A DNA stretch of 64,000 bases from Beijerinckia mobilis (GTDB lineage: Bacteria; Pseudomonadota; Alphaproteobacteria; Rhizobiales; Beijerinckiaceae), in the NCBI RefSeq assembly GCF_000745425.1, contig NZ_JQJH01000020.1, positions 1-64,000 on the forward strand. Reading direction: 5' to 3'. Both the position numbers and the translations under genes were made by a program. Shown piece by piece: positions 46,901 to 56,426 of this stretch; the stretch's first letter is position 1; the number at the start of each line of letters is the position of its first letter. The notes below the pieces were generated by a model. The model had not been told where the DNA came from and ran no database searches. It saw only the letters and a list, made by a program, of their open reading frames with translations.

Positions 46901-48232
46901 ATGGGCGATGGCAGTAGTCTGAGTGACTTTGTCGGGATTCTTGCTGTCTTCCTGTTGGTTTTCGCCAATGGTTTTTTCGTGGCGGCGGAATTCGCCCTGG
47001 TCTCCATGCGGCGCAGCCGCGTCGCGGAACTCGTCGCGGCGGGGCGGCCCAATGCGCAGAGCCTCCAGGCCACGACCAGCCACCTCGATCTGACGCTGGC
47101 GGCGATTCAGCTCGGCGTGACGATCTCCTCGCTTGGACTTGGCTGGATCGGCGAACCGGCTCTGGCGCATCTCATCGAACCGCTTTTCAGCGCCTTGCCG
47201 CATGATTGGGTGTCCTCCGGTTCTCATGCTGTCTCGATCGCCATTTCCTTCATAATCATCACCGCGCTGCATATCGTTCTTGGCGAACTCGCTCCAAAGA
47301 GCCTTGCCTTGCAAAGAACGGAAGCGACCGCGCTTTTCGTCGTCGGTCCGCTTGGATTTTTCCAGTTCATCTTCCGGCCCGCGATCCTGTTTCTGAACTG
47401 GCTCGGCAATCAGGTCGTGCGATTGATCGGGCTGCAAGGGGGCAGCGGCGAGGAATCCCGTCATTCTCCGGAAGAGCTCAAATTGCTCATTGCGGCGAGC
47501 CGGAAGGCGGGGCTTCTGGAACAGGCCCAGCAGGAAGTACTCGACCGGGTCTTCAACATCGGCCAGCGCAGCATCGGTGATATTATGACGCCGCGCGTCG
47601 ATCTCGAATGGATCGACCTCGACGACGACCTCGCCGATATCGAGAAGGCGATCCGTGATTGCCGGCATGAGCAATTGCTTGCTGGACGCGGCAATATCGA
47701 CGAGCCGCTCGGCATGGTGTCGAAAAAGGAACTGCTCGATCAGCTTCTGGATGGTGGCAAGCTCGACCCGGCTGCGGTTTTGCGCGAGCCGCTGGTCGTG
47801 CATGAATCGACGGCGGTCTTCCGTGTGCTCGAACAGTTCAAACGGGCGCCGGTCCGTCTTGCGCTCGTCGTCGATGAATATGGCAGCCTCGAGGGAATTG
47901 TAACCCAGACGGATCTTCTAGAGGCCATTGCGGGCGATCTCGCCGCTGCTGAAGATGAAACGCCCGATATTGTCGAGCGGGCCGATGGGTCGCTGTTGAT
48001 AGAAGGCATGATGCCGGCCCATGAGGCTTTCGAACGCCTCGGCATAAAACAGCGCCCGGAAGAGGAAGATTATCACACGCTCGCGGGCTTCGCCCTGCAT
48101 CAGCTAGAACATCTCCCCGAGGTTGGCGAGGAATTTACCTGGGGTGGTTGGCGGTTCGAGATCATCGACATGGATGGGCGGCGGATCGACAAGGTTCTGG
48201 CGACGCGCATCAAGGAATTGAAAGCATCCTGA
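46901..48232 (+). CDS. CNNM/CBS-domain membrane protein (CorC/HlyC family)
   Basis: A 443-residue protein of the CorC/HlyC-type (DUF21-CBS) family associated with Mg/Co efflux. The CNNM domain (about 5-190, four helices, with FANGFFVAAEFALVSMRRSR and the GELAPKSLAL segment), two CBS domains (about 210-335) and a C-terminal CorC/HlyC domain (LAGFALHQLEHLPEVGEEF) are in order. The ATG at 46901 has GGAGATA at ideal spacing, preferred to the one at 46886. It is convergent with cycL. Confidence 0.93.
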   Translation: MGDGSSLSDFVGILAVFLLVFANGFFVAAEFALVSMRRSRVAELVAAGRPNAQSLQATTSHLDLTLAAIQLGVTISSLGLGWIGEPALAHLIEPLFSALPHDWVSSGSHAVSIAISFIIITALHIVLGELAPKSLALQRTEATALFVVGPLGFFQFIFRPAILFLNWLGNQVVRLIGLQGGSGEESRHSPEELKLLIAASRKAGLLEQAQQEVLDRVFNIGQRSIGDIMTPRVDLEWIDLDDDLADIEKAIRDCRHEQLLAGRGNIDEPLGMVSKKELLDQLLDGGKLDPAAVLREPLVVHESTAVFRVLEQFKRAPVRLALVVDEYGSLEGIVTQTDLLEAIAGDLAAAEDETPDIVERADGSLLIEGMMPAHEAFERLGIKQRPEEEDYHTLAGFALHQLEHLPEVGEEFTWGGWRFEIIDMDGRRIDKVLATRIKELKAS

Positions 48233-48300
48233 ACCCGCTCCACTCCATGGACGATTGCGATGGGCATTTTACGAATCGCGTGGGAGTGACGCTTCTCTAT

Positions 48301-48822
48301 TCAGGTTGCGTCGCCATTCTGCCCGCCAAGCAATTGGTCGAGACGTTTTTGTTCGGCGGGGTCTAGTGGCGTCCCTTGTGCCATTGTCCGTGCCGTGCCC
48401 CTGGACCGATTGCGGGCCGCGCGCCAGAGAACGAAGCCACCGCCAATAAGGATGAGGAGCGGCGTTCCCCATAACAGCACCGTGGTCGGCTCGAAAGGTG
48501 GTTGCAGGAGAATGAAGGGGCCGTAACGGGCGACGAGATAGCGCTGGATCTCTTCGTCGCTCTTGCCGGCGACCAATTGTTCGCGCACCAGCAGGCGCAG
48601 GTCCCGCGCAAGATCCGCATGCGATTCATCAATCGATTCATTCTGGCAGACCATGCAGCGCAATTGCGCTGAAAGGTGTCGCGCCCGTGTTTCCAGAGCC
48701 GGATCCTTGAGGATTTCATCCGGTTCGACGGCCCATGCCATCGGCCCTCCGGCGCTGAGGACGACAAGGACAAGCAGGGGAATGCGCCAGGAAGCGAACA
48801 AGGGGGAAAGAAAACGAAACAT
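48301..48822 (-). CDS. cycL: Cytochrome c biogenesis protein CcmH/CycL
   Basis: A 173-residue periplasm-facing membrane protein that keeps apocytochrome c Cys residues reduced for heme attachment. An N-terminal signal (about 10-28) is followed by the redox motif RCMVCQNESI, the family helix bundle (SHADLARDLRLLVREQLVAGKSDEEI...RYGPFILLQPP) and one C-terminal helix. It starts one base after the cycK stop (TGA, C, ATG), i.e. the same operon and tightly coupled. It is the last gene of cycJ-cycK-cycL. Confidence 0.95.
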   Translation of the reverse strand: MFRFLSPLFASWRIPLLVLVVLSAGGPMAWAVEPDEILKDPALETRARHLSAQLRCMVCQNESIDESHADLARDLRLLVREQLVAGKSDEEIQRYLVARYGPFILLQPPFEPTTVLLWGTPLLILIGGGFVLWRAARNRSRGTARTMAQGTPLDPAEQKRLDQLLGGQNGDAT

Positions 48823-48823
48823 G

Positions 48824-50806
48824 TCATTCCGCCGCCTGTGGGAGGGCTTGGCGGTTGATGGCAGCCCGGCGGGCGAGACCAAGGCGCAGCCGCCGGTCGC
48901 TGAGGGAGAGAAGACCACCAAAGCCCATGATCAGGGCACCGATCCAGATCAGGGTGACGAGCGGTTTCCAGAACATGCGGACGTTGACGCCACCGTCCGG
49001 GCTTTGCTCGGCGATGCTCATATAGATTTGGCCGAGCCCGATTGTGGCTATGCCGGCCTCGGCGCGGCTCGACCGCCGCGCGGGAAAGAAGCGTTGCGAG
49101 GGTTCGATGACGGCGCGCTCGACGCCACCCAGGCGCACGCTCGTGCGACCGACGATTTCGGTATAGTTCGGGCCTTGGCGCGGCTCGAGCGCGTTGAGCG
49201 TGAGGTCATAGCCGCCGACATTGATCGTTTCGCCGACCTGCATATGGACGATGCGCTCGCTGCCCCAACCCGTGGCGGCAAGCCCAAGCAGGGTGACGCC
49301 GAGGCCTGCATGGGCGAAGGCGGTGCCGAAGGCCGAACGCGGCAGGCCGCGCAGGCGGTCAAGAGCTTCCTGCAACGACGCGCCACGACCGTATAGCCGC
49401 AAGGCAAGATCGGTGAAGGAACCGATGATCGTATAAAGCGCGAGGCCTGCGGTGAAGACGCTCAGCGCCGGGCCGCCCTGCCAGAGGGCGGCGAGAAGCA
49501 TCACGCCGAGACCGCAGAAAATCGCGAAGGCCAGCCGCTGGGCCGTGCCCAGAAGATCCCCGCGCTTCCAGGCCAGAGACTGGCCGAAAGGTATGAGCAG
49601 GAAGAGTGGAATGGCGAGCGGGATGAAGGTGGCGTTGAAGAAAGGCGCGCCGACGGAAATCTTTTCGCCGGTCAACGCCTCAAGAGCGAGGGGATAGAGC
49701 GTTCCGACGAATACCGTGGCGCAGGCGGTGGTGAGTAGAAGATTATTGAGGACGAGCGCACCCTCGCGCGAGACCGGGGCGAAAAGTCCTCCCTGTTTCA
49801 GCAGTGAAGCCCGCCAGGCGAAAAGCGCGAGCGAGCCACCGATGAACAGGACGAGGATGAGAAGAATGAAAATGCCGCGCGCCGGATCGCTCGCAAAGGC
49901 ATGGACCGAGGTGAGGACACCCGAACGCACCAGAAAGGTACCGATGAGCGCGAGCGAAAAGGAGAGAATGGCGAGAAAGATCGTCCAGATTTTGAGCGCG
50001 TCGCGCTTCTCCATGACGGCGGCGCTGTGCAGCAGTGCGGTGGCGGCAAGCCAGGGCATGAGCGAGGCGTTTTCGACAGGATCCCAGAACCAGAAACCGC
50101 CCCAGCCGAGCGTGTAATAGGCCCAATAGGAGCCCATGGCGATGCCGAGCGTCAAAGCGATCCAGGCGACGAGGATCCAGGGTCGGGCCGTGCGCGCCCA
50201 AAGGGCGTCGATCCGGCCGCAGATCAGGGCGCCAGCCGCGAAGGAAAAGGTGATGGAGAGCCCGACATAACCGAAATAGAGCAGGGGAGGATGGATGGCG
50301 AGACCCGGATCCTGCAGCAGCGGATTGAGATCATTGCCTTCCATCGGTGCGCGCGCAAGCCTCGCAAAAGGATTCGAGGTTAGAAGGATGAAGAGGAGGA
50401 AGGCGCTGCCGATCCAGGCTTGAACGGCAAGGACGCTGGCGCGCAGATCCGCGGGCATGGCGCGGGAGAAGAGTGCGACCGCGCCGCCGAAAATGGCGAG
50501 CACGAGCACCCATAGGAGCATGGAGCCTTCGTGGTTGCCCCAAACGCCGCTGATTTTATAGAGGAGCGGCTTCGCCGAATGGGAATTCTCGACGACATTC
50601 ACAACGGAGAAGTCGGAAACCACATGTGCATAGGTCAGCGCACAATAGGAAAGGATGACGAGGCCGCATTGCATGAGCGCGACGCTTGGCGCCACCGCCA
50701 TGAGCCGCTGGTCGCGGGAATAGACGCCCCACAAAGGCACAAAAGCATTGATCAACGCCAAGGCGAGCGCGAGGACGAGCGCATAATGGCCGGTTTCGAC
50801 GATCAT
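48824..50806 (-). CDS. cycK: Heme lyase subunit CcmF/CycK
   Basis: A 660-residue inner-membrane protein with about 14 helices that joins heme from CcmE to apocytochrome c. The WWD-type heme-binding segment WGGFWFWDPVENASLMPW lies near 230-247, with conserved His residues in flanking loops (NHEGSMLLW, AIHPPLLYFGY). Length matches the family. A G9 homopolymer lies upstream, at 50842. It is flanked by cycJ and cycL. Confidence 0.96.
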   Translation of the reverse strand: MIVETGHYALVLALALALINAFVPLWGVYSRDQRLMAVAPSVALMQCGLVILSYCALTYAHVVSDFSVVNVVENSHSAKPLLYKISGVWGNHEGSMLLWVLVLAIFGGAVALFSRAMPADLRASVLAVQAWIGSAFLLFILLTSNPFARLARAPMEGNDLNPLLQDPGLAIHPPLLYFGYVGLSITFSFAAGALICGRIDALWARTARPWILVAWIALTLGIAMGSYWAYYTLGWGGFWFWDPVENASLMPWLAATALLHSAAVMEKRDALKIWTIFLAILSFSLALIGTFLVRSGVLTSVHAFASDPARGIFILLILVLFIGGSLALFAWRASLLKQGGLFAPVSREGALVLNNLLLTTACATVFVGTLYPLALEALTGEKISVGAPFFNATFIPLAIPLFLLIPFGQSLAWKRGDLLGTAQRLAFAIFCGLGVMLLAALWQGGPALSVFTAGLALYTIIGSFTDLALRLYGRGASLQEALDRLRGLPRSAFGTAFAHAGLGVTLLGLAATGWGSERIVHMQVGETINVGGYDLTLNALEPRQGPNYTEIVGRTSVRLGGVERAVIEPSQRFFPARRSSRAEAGIATIGLGQIYMSIAEQSPDGGVNVRMFWKPLVTLIWIGALIMGFGGLLSLSDRRLRLGLARRAAINRQALPQAAE

Positions 50807-50957
50807 TGTTTAATCCCTGGCGGTACTGTCGATCTGTTCGTGGGGGGGGGCGCGGAACGAACCTTAATTGAAACAGGAGCCTTTTCGAAGATTTTGGACC
50901 GGGTGGTGGTGTCTGCAAATCGAAAAAGCCCAGTTTGCTTTGGCGACGTCGGATTTT

Positions 50958-51455
50958 TCAGCGAATGAGCGGCGCAGGTGCCGGGGCGGAATTCTGTTGC
51001 GCTTTTTCGGCCGCCTGCTGGCCGTTTTCCTGCCAGACGCCCTGCTTCTTCAAAGCGTCGGCGACTTCGCGCGGCATGTAGCGTTCATCATGTTTTGCGA
51101 GCACGCTATCGGCCTTGAGCGTGGCAGTGCCGGTCAACAAGCCTTCCGCCACGACGCCCTGACCTTCCCGGAAGAGGTCCGGCAAAAGGCCTGTATAGGT
51201 CACCGCGACGTCATGCTTATTGTCCGTGACGATGAAATCCACGGTCTGGCCACTGTCCTTATGGACCGAACCGGGTTTCACCAATCCACCGATCCGCAGC
51301 CGTGCGCCGGGGGCGGGCGCCTTTTCCGCGAGTTCCGTGGGGCCATAGAAAAAGACGATATTATCGCTCAGGGCAAAGAGGATCAGGCCCAATGCCACGC
51401 CCAGCGTGCCGAGCGCGCCGAAAATCAAGGCAAGACGGCGTTGCTTGCGCGTCAT
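50958..51455 (-). CDS. cycJ: Periplasmic heme chaperone CcmE/CycJ
   Basis: A 165-residue membrane-anchored OB-fold heme chaperone. One N-terminal helix (about 8-28) precedes the beta-barrel ([12 protein letters not shown]...[28 protein letters not shown]), and the heme-linking His is in AKHDERYMP. The tail is Ala/Pro-rich. The start is the ATG at 51455 (GGTGG upstream) or at 51467. It heads cycJ-cycK-cycL and, in this window, is separated from cycH by five genes. Confidence 0.95.
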   Translation of the reverse strand: MTRKQRRLALIFGALGTLGVALGLILFALSDNIVFFYGPTELAEKAPAPGARLRIGGLVKPGSVHKDSGQTVDFIVTDNKHDVAVTYTGLLPDLFREGQGVVAEGLLTGTATLKADSVLAKHDERYMPREVADALKKQGVWQENGQQAAEKAQQNSAPAPAPLIR

Positions 51456-51710
51456 TGATCCACCCATCCTCTGTTGCGCCAGTCAATCTTCGCTGCTTTA
51501 GAAGCAATTCGCTGCGAGTTCAAAACCTTTGTTGCTCCTTGAAGGGCGGCGCTCCACCTTGAGAGCCGCCGTCTGTGTCGCGGGGCGCCGAATCTCCGTC
51601 TTTCATTCTCCATTGCATTCTCAATGAATCTTCCTCATCTCGCAGTGGCATGAGGCGGGATTTGGTCATTGAAAACGAAGATCAAACCCCTCCAAACGCA
51701 CCCCCACGGA

Positions 51711-52787
51711 TCAATTGGTGGTGGCTTCTTCCGCGAGCCGGGCTGATTTGCGCAGCCTGATCTCGATGCGCCGGCGCTGTTTTTCTTCGCCATGGGAAAT
51801 CGTGCGGGCCAGGGTTTCATCCGGCTTGATGAGCTGTGCGCCGGAAAGGGGGAGAATTTTGTAGTTTTTCAAGCGTGGATCAGCAGAGAGCACGCTGACG
51901 ACCGCGACCGCGCGGGCGAGACCTAGACCGGCATTGTCGGAAGGCCGTAAATTGCCGATGGCCTCTGGTGACTCGAACGAGGAGGCCAATTCCTGGTCGA
52001 GATTGGATCGATGGACGCTCACCGGCTGCTCGTCGGTATGGCCGACGACTTCGATCACATCGACGTCATAATCCTTCGCGGTCTTGAGCAGCGAGGCGAT
52101 CACCGAGGTCCGCAAGGTCTTTTCGAAGGCGGGTTGCAATTCCGCTTTGCCGCTTTCGAAGAAATAGCCGTCGGCTTCGCTTAGCTTGATGATCGGCGGC
52201 CACAAATGTCCGACTTTGTCCCCGCTCGCTAAGCCTTTTTCAACGGTTTCGATAATAGCGGCGTCGGACGCTCTCCCGTCTTGGCCGGTATTCTGGGCAA
52301 GCGCCTTTCGCAGGCGGGCGCCGAGCGCGGCATCGGCTTTCACCTGCGGGAGGGAAACGCCCTTTTGCAGAAGCCGATGCGCCTCGGCCAATTGATCTGC
52401 TTCGGCGGCGGCATCCGCTGGTGTGAGCCCTGCCTGGTCCAGCTTGTCGACGACGGCTGCGCTTTCGACGAGCTTGCGCCAGAATTCGTCAATACTGGCA
52501 GAGGAGGATTGCCTGGCCTTCTGCTCCAGCGCCTCGCGTAATTGCGGGGAATTTTCGATCAGGCTCGCCATATGCGCATTGGCGTCGCGCGCCAGAACGG
52601 CAGACCGCAATTGCTGTTCGAGATCGAGCCGCGCCAGTTTCTCGCGTGAGAGAAGCACACCCGTCGCGATAAGGAGGCAGAAGACCAGAAGCAGCATGAC
52701 TTCGGCCATGGTCAGGCCGAGCACCAATCCGTGCCGATAGGAGGAGGATTGCCGCGTGATATGGGCTGTGACGATTTTCCCGCGCAT
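51711..52787 (-). CDS. ZorB/MotB-like protein: one membrane helix and a C-terminal OmpA-like domain
   Basis: A 358-residue protein. After 18 cytoplasmic residues a single helix (about 20-45) reads LTMAEVMLLLVFCLLIATG; MotB, ExbD and ZorB carry a conserved Asp in this helix, and here a Glu (29) occupies a similar place. A helical, Ala/Gln-rich linker (50-200) precedes an OmpA/MotB-type peptidoglycan-binding domain (about 205-355: FFESGKAEL, VIEVVGHTDEQPV, RRRIEIRLRK). It is the last gene of the cassette and follows the MotA/ZorA-like gene by 81 bases. This suggests a stator-like proton-driven complex; a Zorya-type defence role is inferred only from architecture. Gene function in this family is otherwise unknown. 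Confidence 0.72.
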   Translation of the reverse strand: MRGKIVTAHITRQSSSYRHGLVLGLTMAEVMLLLVFCLLIATGVLLSREKLARLDLEQQLRSAVLARDANAHMASLIENSPQLREALEQKARQSSSASIDEFWRKLVESAAVVDKLDQAGLTPADAAAEADQLAEAHRLLQKGVSLPQVKADAALGARLRKALAQNTGQDGRASDAAIIETVEKGLASGDKVGHLWPPIIKLSEADGYFFESGKAELQPAFEKTLRTSVIASLLKTAKDYDVDVIEVVGHTDEQPVSVHRSNLDQELASSFESPEAIGNLRPSDNAGLGLARAVAVVSVLSADPRLKNYKILPLSGAQLIKPDETLARTISHGEEKQRRRIEIRLRKSARLAEEATTN

Positions 52788-52868
52788 ATCGATTCTCCTG
52801 CCTTCGCTCCAACTCCGCCCTCAGGGATTGCTTGCGTTGCGCTTCCCCTGTCTTCGGATTTTCATGGC

Positions 52869-54008
52869 TCAATCGTTCTTCGGCCGGTTCCAGGGGCCCT
52901 TGAAGAGCGGCCGCGATGGCTCCTGTTTCTCGGTGGGTGCTGCGATAGGTTCCTTGGAGGCGGCGCCATCGTAGGCTGTGGTTCGGGTCTGCAGCAGCAA
53001 GGCCGTATCGGTAGCGGCCTTGGCGGCGGCTTGGGCTGCCTCGATCGCCTGCCACATGAGAGCGTCGCGCGTTGCAAGCTCCTTCTGCAAGGCGGTGGCG
53101 GAGGCGGTCTGCGCCTCGGTATTCGCGCTGAAGGCGGTCACCACCTGGGACAATCGCTCGATGGCAGGGTCGAGCTTGATCTCGATGACCTGGTCGGGCG
53201 TGCTCATGGCATTGAGCCTTTGGGAGAGCGCTTCGAGCACACCGGTGACTGAGGCTGTGGAATGGGAGAGGCGTTCCGTCTCTCCGGAAAGATGTTGCGC
53301 CGCCGCTTCGAGGCTCGAGACGACGCTGCGTGTCAGTTCCTCTAGCGTCATGCCGCTTTGCTTCGAGGCTGCTTCCAAAGGTTCGGCCGATCGTTGCGTG
53401 ACCGTTTCGAGACCGCTCAAAAGGCGTTCGCCGACTTGGTCGACCTTTTCCTTCGTCTCGTCGAAACCATCCATGATCGCCTGTTGCGCGGCGCGTCTGA
53501 AGCCGGCCAGTTCCAGGACGGTATTATCGAGTTCCCGGCGTACGCGCCGCGCGGCGTCGGCAAGTTCCATGCGGGCATGGGCTTCGACCTCGACCGGGTC
53601 CTGACGCATCTGGTTGAAAAGGATGCGCAGGGCGATGCCGGTGATTGTCGAGGCGATCGCCACGCCGAAATTCTGCACGATGAGTTCCGCCGCGCCATCG
53701 GCGTTGAACTGATAGAGCGAGACGGCGAGGCTCGTCAGCGTAAACAGAAATCCCATGTAATAGAGATTGTCGCCGGATTGATCATCACGCAGGCGCAACG
53801 GCCGTGCGAGGAGGATGAGCAAGGCATAGGCGACCATGATGACGACAGGGCCGAAGGTCACGAAAAAGGCGCTGACCCCGTGCAATTTGGCGTCGATGAT
53901 ATAGAGGCAGCCGCAAACCACGACTGCGAAGAAGATGATTGCATTGACGATCGGCGTACCGATGATGCGGGAGGAAAGGCGGATCGCACGGGCATCGAGT
54001 TCGGGCAT
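52869..54008 (-). CDS. ZorA/MotA-like membrane channel with a long cytoplasmic tail
   Basis: A 379-residue protein. Four helices are visible at about 18-40, 45-69, 82-101 and 110-131. The third and fourth (FTLTSLAVSLYQF and FGVAIASTITGIALRILFNQM) resemble the pore-lining helices of the MotA/ExbB/TolQ/ZorA superfamily. Residues about 140-340 are a long, mostly helical, Ala/Glu/Gln-rich tail with coiled-coil character, and the end is Pro-rich. ZorA of the Zorya anti-phage system also has such a tail, but ZorC, D or E homologues are not present nearby. Next to the OmpA-like gene it probably forms an ion-driven complex. Another membrane-scaffold role cannot be excluded. Confidence 0.65.
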   Translation of the reverse strand: MPELDARAIRLSSRIIGTPIVNAIIFFAVVVCGCLYIIDAKLHGVSAFFVTFGPVVIMVAYALLILLARPLRLRDDQSGDNLYYMGFLFTLTSLAVSLYQFNADGAAELIVQNFGVAIASTITGIALRILFNQMRQDPVEVEAHARMELADAARRVRRELDNTVLELAGFRRAAQQAIMDGFDETKEKVDQVGERLLSGLETVTQRSAEPLEAASKQSGMTLEELTRSVVSSLEAAAQHLSGETERLSHSTASVTGVLEALSQRLNAMSTPDQVIEIKLDPAIERLSQVVTAFSANTEAQTASATALQKELATRDALMWQAIEAAQAAAKAATDTALLLQTRTTAYDGAASKEPIAAPTEKQEPSRPLFKGPWNRPKND

Positions 54009-54022
54009 GGTCGCAATCCGTC

Positions 54023-54859
54023 CTATCCGGCGCCCTGCAAGCGCGTGACATCGCGCAGATGGCCATCATTATCCCTTATCCATTCCTTCCAGAAGCGGAT
54101 ATGCGCTACGGAATCGAGCGGATGTTTCATCAGCCTTTGCACATATTCGATGGAAACCTCGGCGCCGTGGAGATCGGTACTGAACTTTTTGTATGCGGGC
54201 GAGCGTTTGTAGCGATCGAAGGTCAGGTCGCCGGCATATTGGGAATAATCGGAATCATGTTCGATCATGTCGGAAATGATAATGAGCTTCTTGTCACCGG
54301 ACGCCACTGCCTTGCCGGTGAAACGGTCGATGGCAATGCCCTGGATGGCCGCCATGATCGGCGAATAATCTGCATGTCCGGCCGCGAGACCCTGATCGAT
54401 CGCTTCGAGAACAGGCTTGTGAAAGGATTCGAGCCAGCGTTTGCGGGCAAGCACGGGATTGGCTGTCCAGGTGCTGAGCCCGCGTCCATCGCCCGGATTA
54501 CAAAGGGCGACCAGAGACCGGCTGCTATTGTTCGCGGGGTCGAGCACGCGGATGTCGAGAAGCGCATAGGCGGGCAAATCTTCGGCAATATCCTGCAGTA
54601 ATGTCGCGAGTTCCCGCTTGGCGGGGGCCGGCAGATCGTCGGAGGCGTCGACGAGCACGACTGTGGTCGAATGCGGACCGCCTTGCGGGCAGAGTGTCGC
54701 CGTATCGAGCGCCGGTGGACGCTCCGCCGTCAGATAGACATAGGCGAAACCGGCTGCGGCGATGAGTGCGAGAGCGATGAGTGCGATACCGGGAAGCAGA
54801 CCGAGGCTGCCCTGCGGTCTGGATTTACGCCGCCGTCTGGGTCGCGCCATAATGTCCAT
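54023..54859 (-). CDS. Membrane-anchored vWA-like protein of the cassette
   Basis: A 278-residue protein. A basic N-terminus (RPRRRRKSRP) and one helix (about 22-46) anchor it; the remainder is presumably extracytoplasmic. The sequence VVLVDASDDL (MIDAS-like DxSxx) followed by helix-rich segments and KKLIIISDMIEHDSDY resembles a von Willebrand A fold, although the DxSxS motif is imperfect. It overlaps the upstream gene by 35 bases and ends 14 bases before the ZorA-like gene, so all are one operon. I cannot name a family; another ATG lies at 54850. Confidence 0.65.
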   Translation of the reverse strand: MDIMARPRRRRKSRPQGSLGLLPGIALIALALIAAAGFAYVYLTAERPPALDTATLCPQGGPHSTTVVLVDASDDLPAPAKRELATLLQDIAEDLPAYALLDIRVLDPANNSSRSLVALCNPGDGRGLSTWTANPVLARKRWLESFHKPVLEAIDQGLAAGHADYSPIMAAIQGIAIDRFTGKAVASGDKKLIIISDMIEHDSDYSQYAGDLTFDRYKRSPAYKKFSTDLHGAEVSIEYVQRLMKHPLDSVAHIRFWKEWIRDNDGHLRDVTRLQGAG

Positions 54860-56285
54860 CCGCTATCATATCGTCGATCTGTCTGTAGCCGGCGACGGCG
54901 GCATCGAATTCCTTATTGATTTCATCGACCTGGCGGGTCAACAAATCCTGAGCCTGCAGGATCGATTTGCGCAGGTCGTCGCGCGCTGACTCGTTCACGG
55001 TTTCTCCAAAGACCGGCAATTGCTCCATGACATAAGGTGTGTCGAAACGGATGGGTGCCGGCACCGAACGATTGTGCCGGTTGGCCTCCCGGTAAAGGGA
55101 AAGCAGCGCCTGGGCCGTGCGCGCGAGCTGGCCCTGAAAATCGAGAAACGCGGCGTTGAGACGGACGCGCGCCTGCATGATGGCGTCGAATTCACCGCGC
55201 CTGAGGCCGAGATCGCGCGCAGCTTCCTTCATGGCTTCGCTCGCCTCGTCGCGAATATCGCGCAATTCATCGATGAGGTCGTTCTTGCGCGCGGTATAGT
55301 TTTCGTGGGCCAGGATGCAATGACGCTCGACCGCTTCGTAGCCTGGATACGGATCGTAGAAAGTGAGCCCGTCCAGCATGGCGATGAGGGAAAACAGGAC
55401 GCCGATCGCGAAAAACACCCAGGATAAAAGATCATGTAGCAGAAGAGGGGTCGATGTCAGCTGCCGCATGGCCGTGGTGGCGGCATCGCCACCGCCACCG
55501 GCAAGGGCCGAGGCGTCGCGGTAATGGGCGAGCGCGAGATTGAGGAGCACAGCAAAGCAAAGGTAAAGCGCGAGGCCGAGGAAGCCTGAGAGCTTTCGCA
55601 GGATCGATTTGTGATTGAGCTGGCGGATCACAAGGAGACCGGCGAGAAAACTCGCGATGATGTTCAAAAGGGCGAAGACAAGTGCCATGAGGACACCGCC
55701 GAGAAAGCCCTGTTCATTGCCCTGGGCGAGAAACGAGCCGTTGATGACCAGTTCAAAGACCGAAAGAACGCAGATGACGCCGATTTTCAGCAATTTCGCC
55801 GCGGTGCCGGAGACATTGGCGCTCCGTTGCAGGCGGTGAACCTTGCGGAAACGGTCGCGATCCTGTTCCCGGTCGAGAATCTGCCTGCGCAAACGAAAGA
55901 GGTCGTCGCGTCCTTGCGCGGCCTCGGCGCGGAATTCGCTCACGACTTCCGGCGCCGCCTGGCGAATGGCATGGAACCGGCCCTCGAAATCGAGACCCGC
56001 CTGACGCTCCGCATAGGTTTGAATCTGGTCCTGATAGGAGGCATGGACCAGCCGTTTTTCGTTTTCGATGCGTTCGACGATGAAATGTTCGACGTCATCG
56101 AATGTCGAGGAATCGCTCGCGGGTTCATTCATGCGTCCGCGCTGTGCGCCTTTTTCCTGCAGGCGCATGTCGGCGGCAAGTTTGTCGACACTCAGACTGG
56201 GGAAGATGGATGTCGGTGCCGCATAATCATGCGGCGCGCGCCGAAGACCGGATAGCAGCCGGGAAATCGCAGACGAGCGGATCAA
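54825..56285 (-). CDS. Four-helix coiled-coil membrane protein, first gene of the cassette
   Basis: A 486-residue protein of unknown family. An N-terminal charged, helical part (about 50-175, rich in Arg/Glu/Gln, a likely coiled coil) precedes four hydrophobic helices (about 180-205, 212-240, 248-270 and 305-330) and another long helical C-terminal part (about 350-475). The start is uncertain: the frame opens at a TTG (56285), and ATGs lie at 56168 and 56132. It overlaps the vWA-like gene, indicating translational coupling. Its coiled coils suggest a scaffold on the cytoplasmic face of the putative motor complex. Confidence 0.65.
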   Translation of the reverse strand: MIRSSAISRLLSGLRRAPHDYAAPTSIFPSLSVDKLAADMRLQEKGAQRGRMNEPASDSSTFDDVEHFIVERIENEKRLVHASYQDQIQTYAERQAGLDFEGRFHAIRQAAPEVVSEFRAEAAQGRDDLFRLRRQILDREQDRDRFRKVHRLQRSANVSGTAAKLLKIGVICVLSVFELVINGSFLAQGNEQGFLGGVLMALVFALLNIIASFLAGLLVIRQLNHKSILRKLSGFLGLALYLCFAVLLNLALAHYRDASALAGGGGDAATTAMRQLTSTPLLLHDLLSWVFFAIGVLFSLIAMLDGLTFYDPYPGYEAVERHCILAHENYTARKNDLIDELRDIRDEASEAMKEAARDLGLRRGEFDAIMQARVRLNAAFLDFQGQLARTAQALLSLYREANRHNRSVPAPIRFDTPYVMEQLPVFGETVNESARDDLRKSILQAQDLLTRQVDEINKEFDAAVAGYRQIDDMIADGHYGATQTAA

Positions 56286-56426
56286 GGCCCTTGTCCATTG
56301 AAATGATGGAATATCTGGTCTGATGAGCGGTGAAGCCGGCGGACTATGGACCCGACGGTTCGGTTTGTCGAGATTCGGCGCCGGTCGCGCCCCTATCCGA
56401 AGGCGGATAAATTGTCCGTGTGGCCG

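Noticed and set aside
51711-54008. Calling the stator-like pair a complete Zorya defence system
   Set aside because: No ZorC, ZorD or ZorE-like gene is nearby; only architecture supports the comparison.
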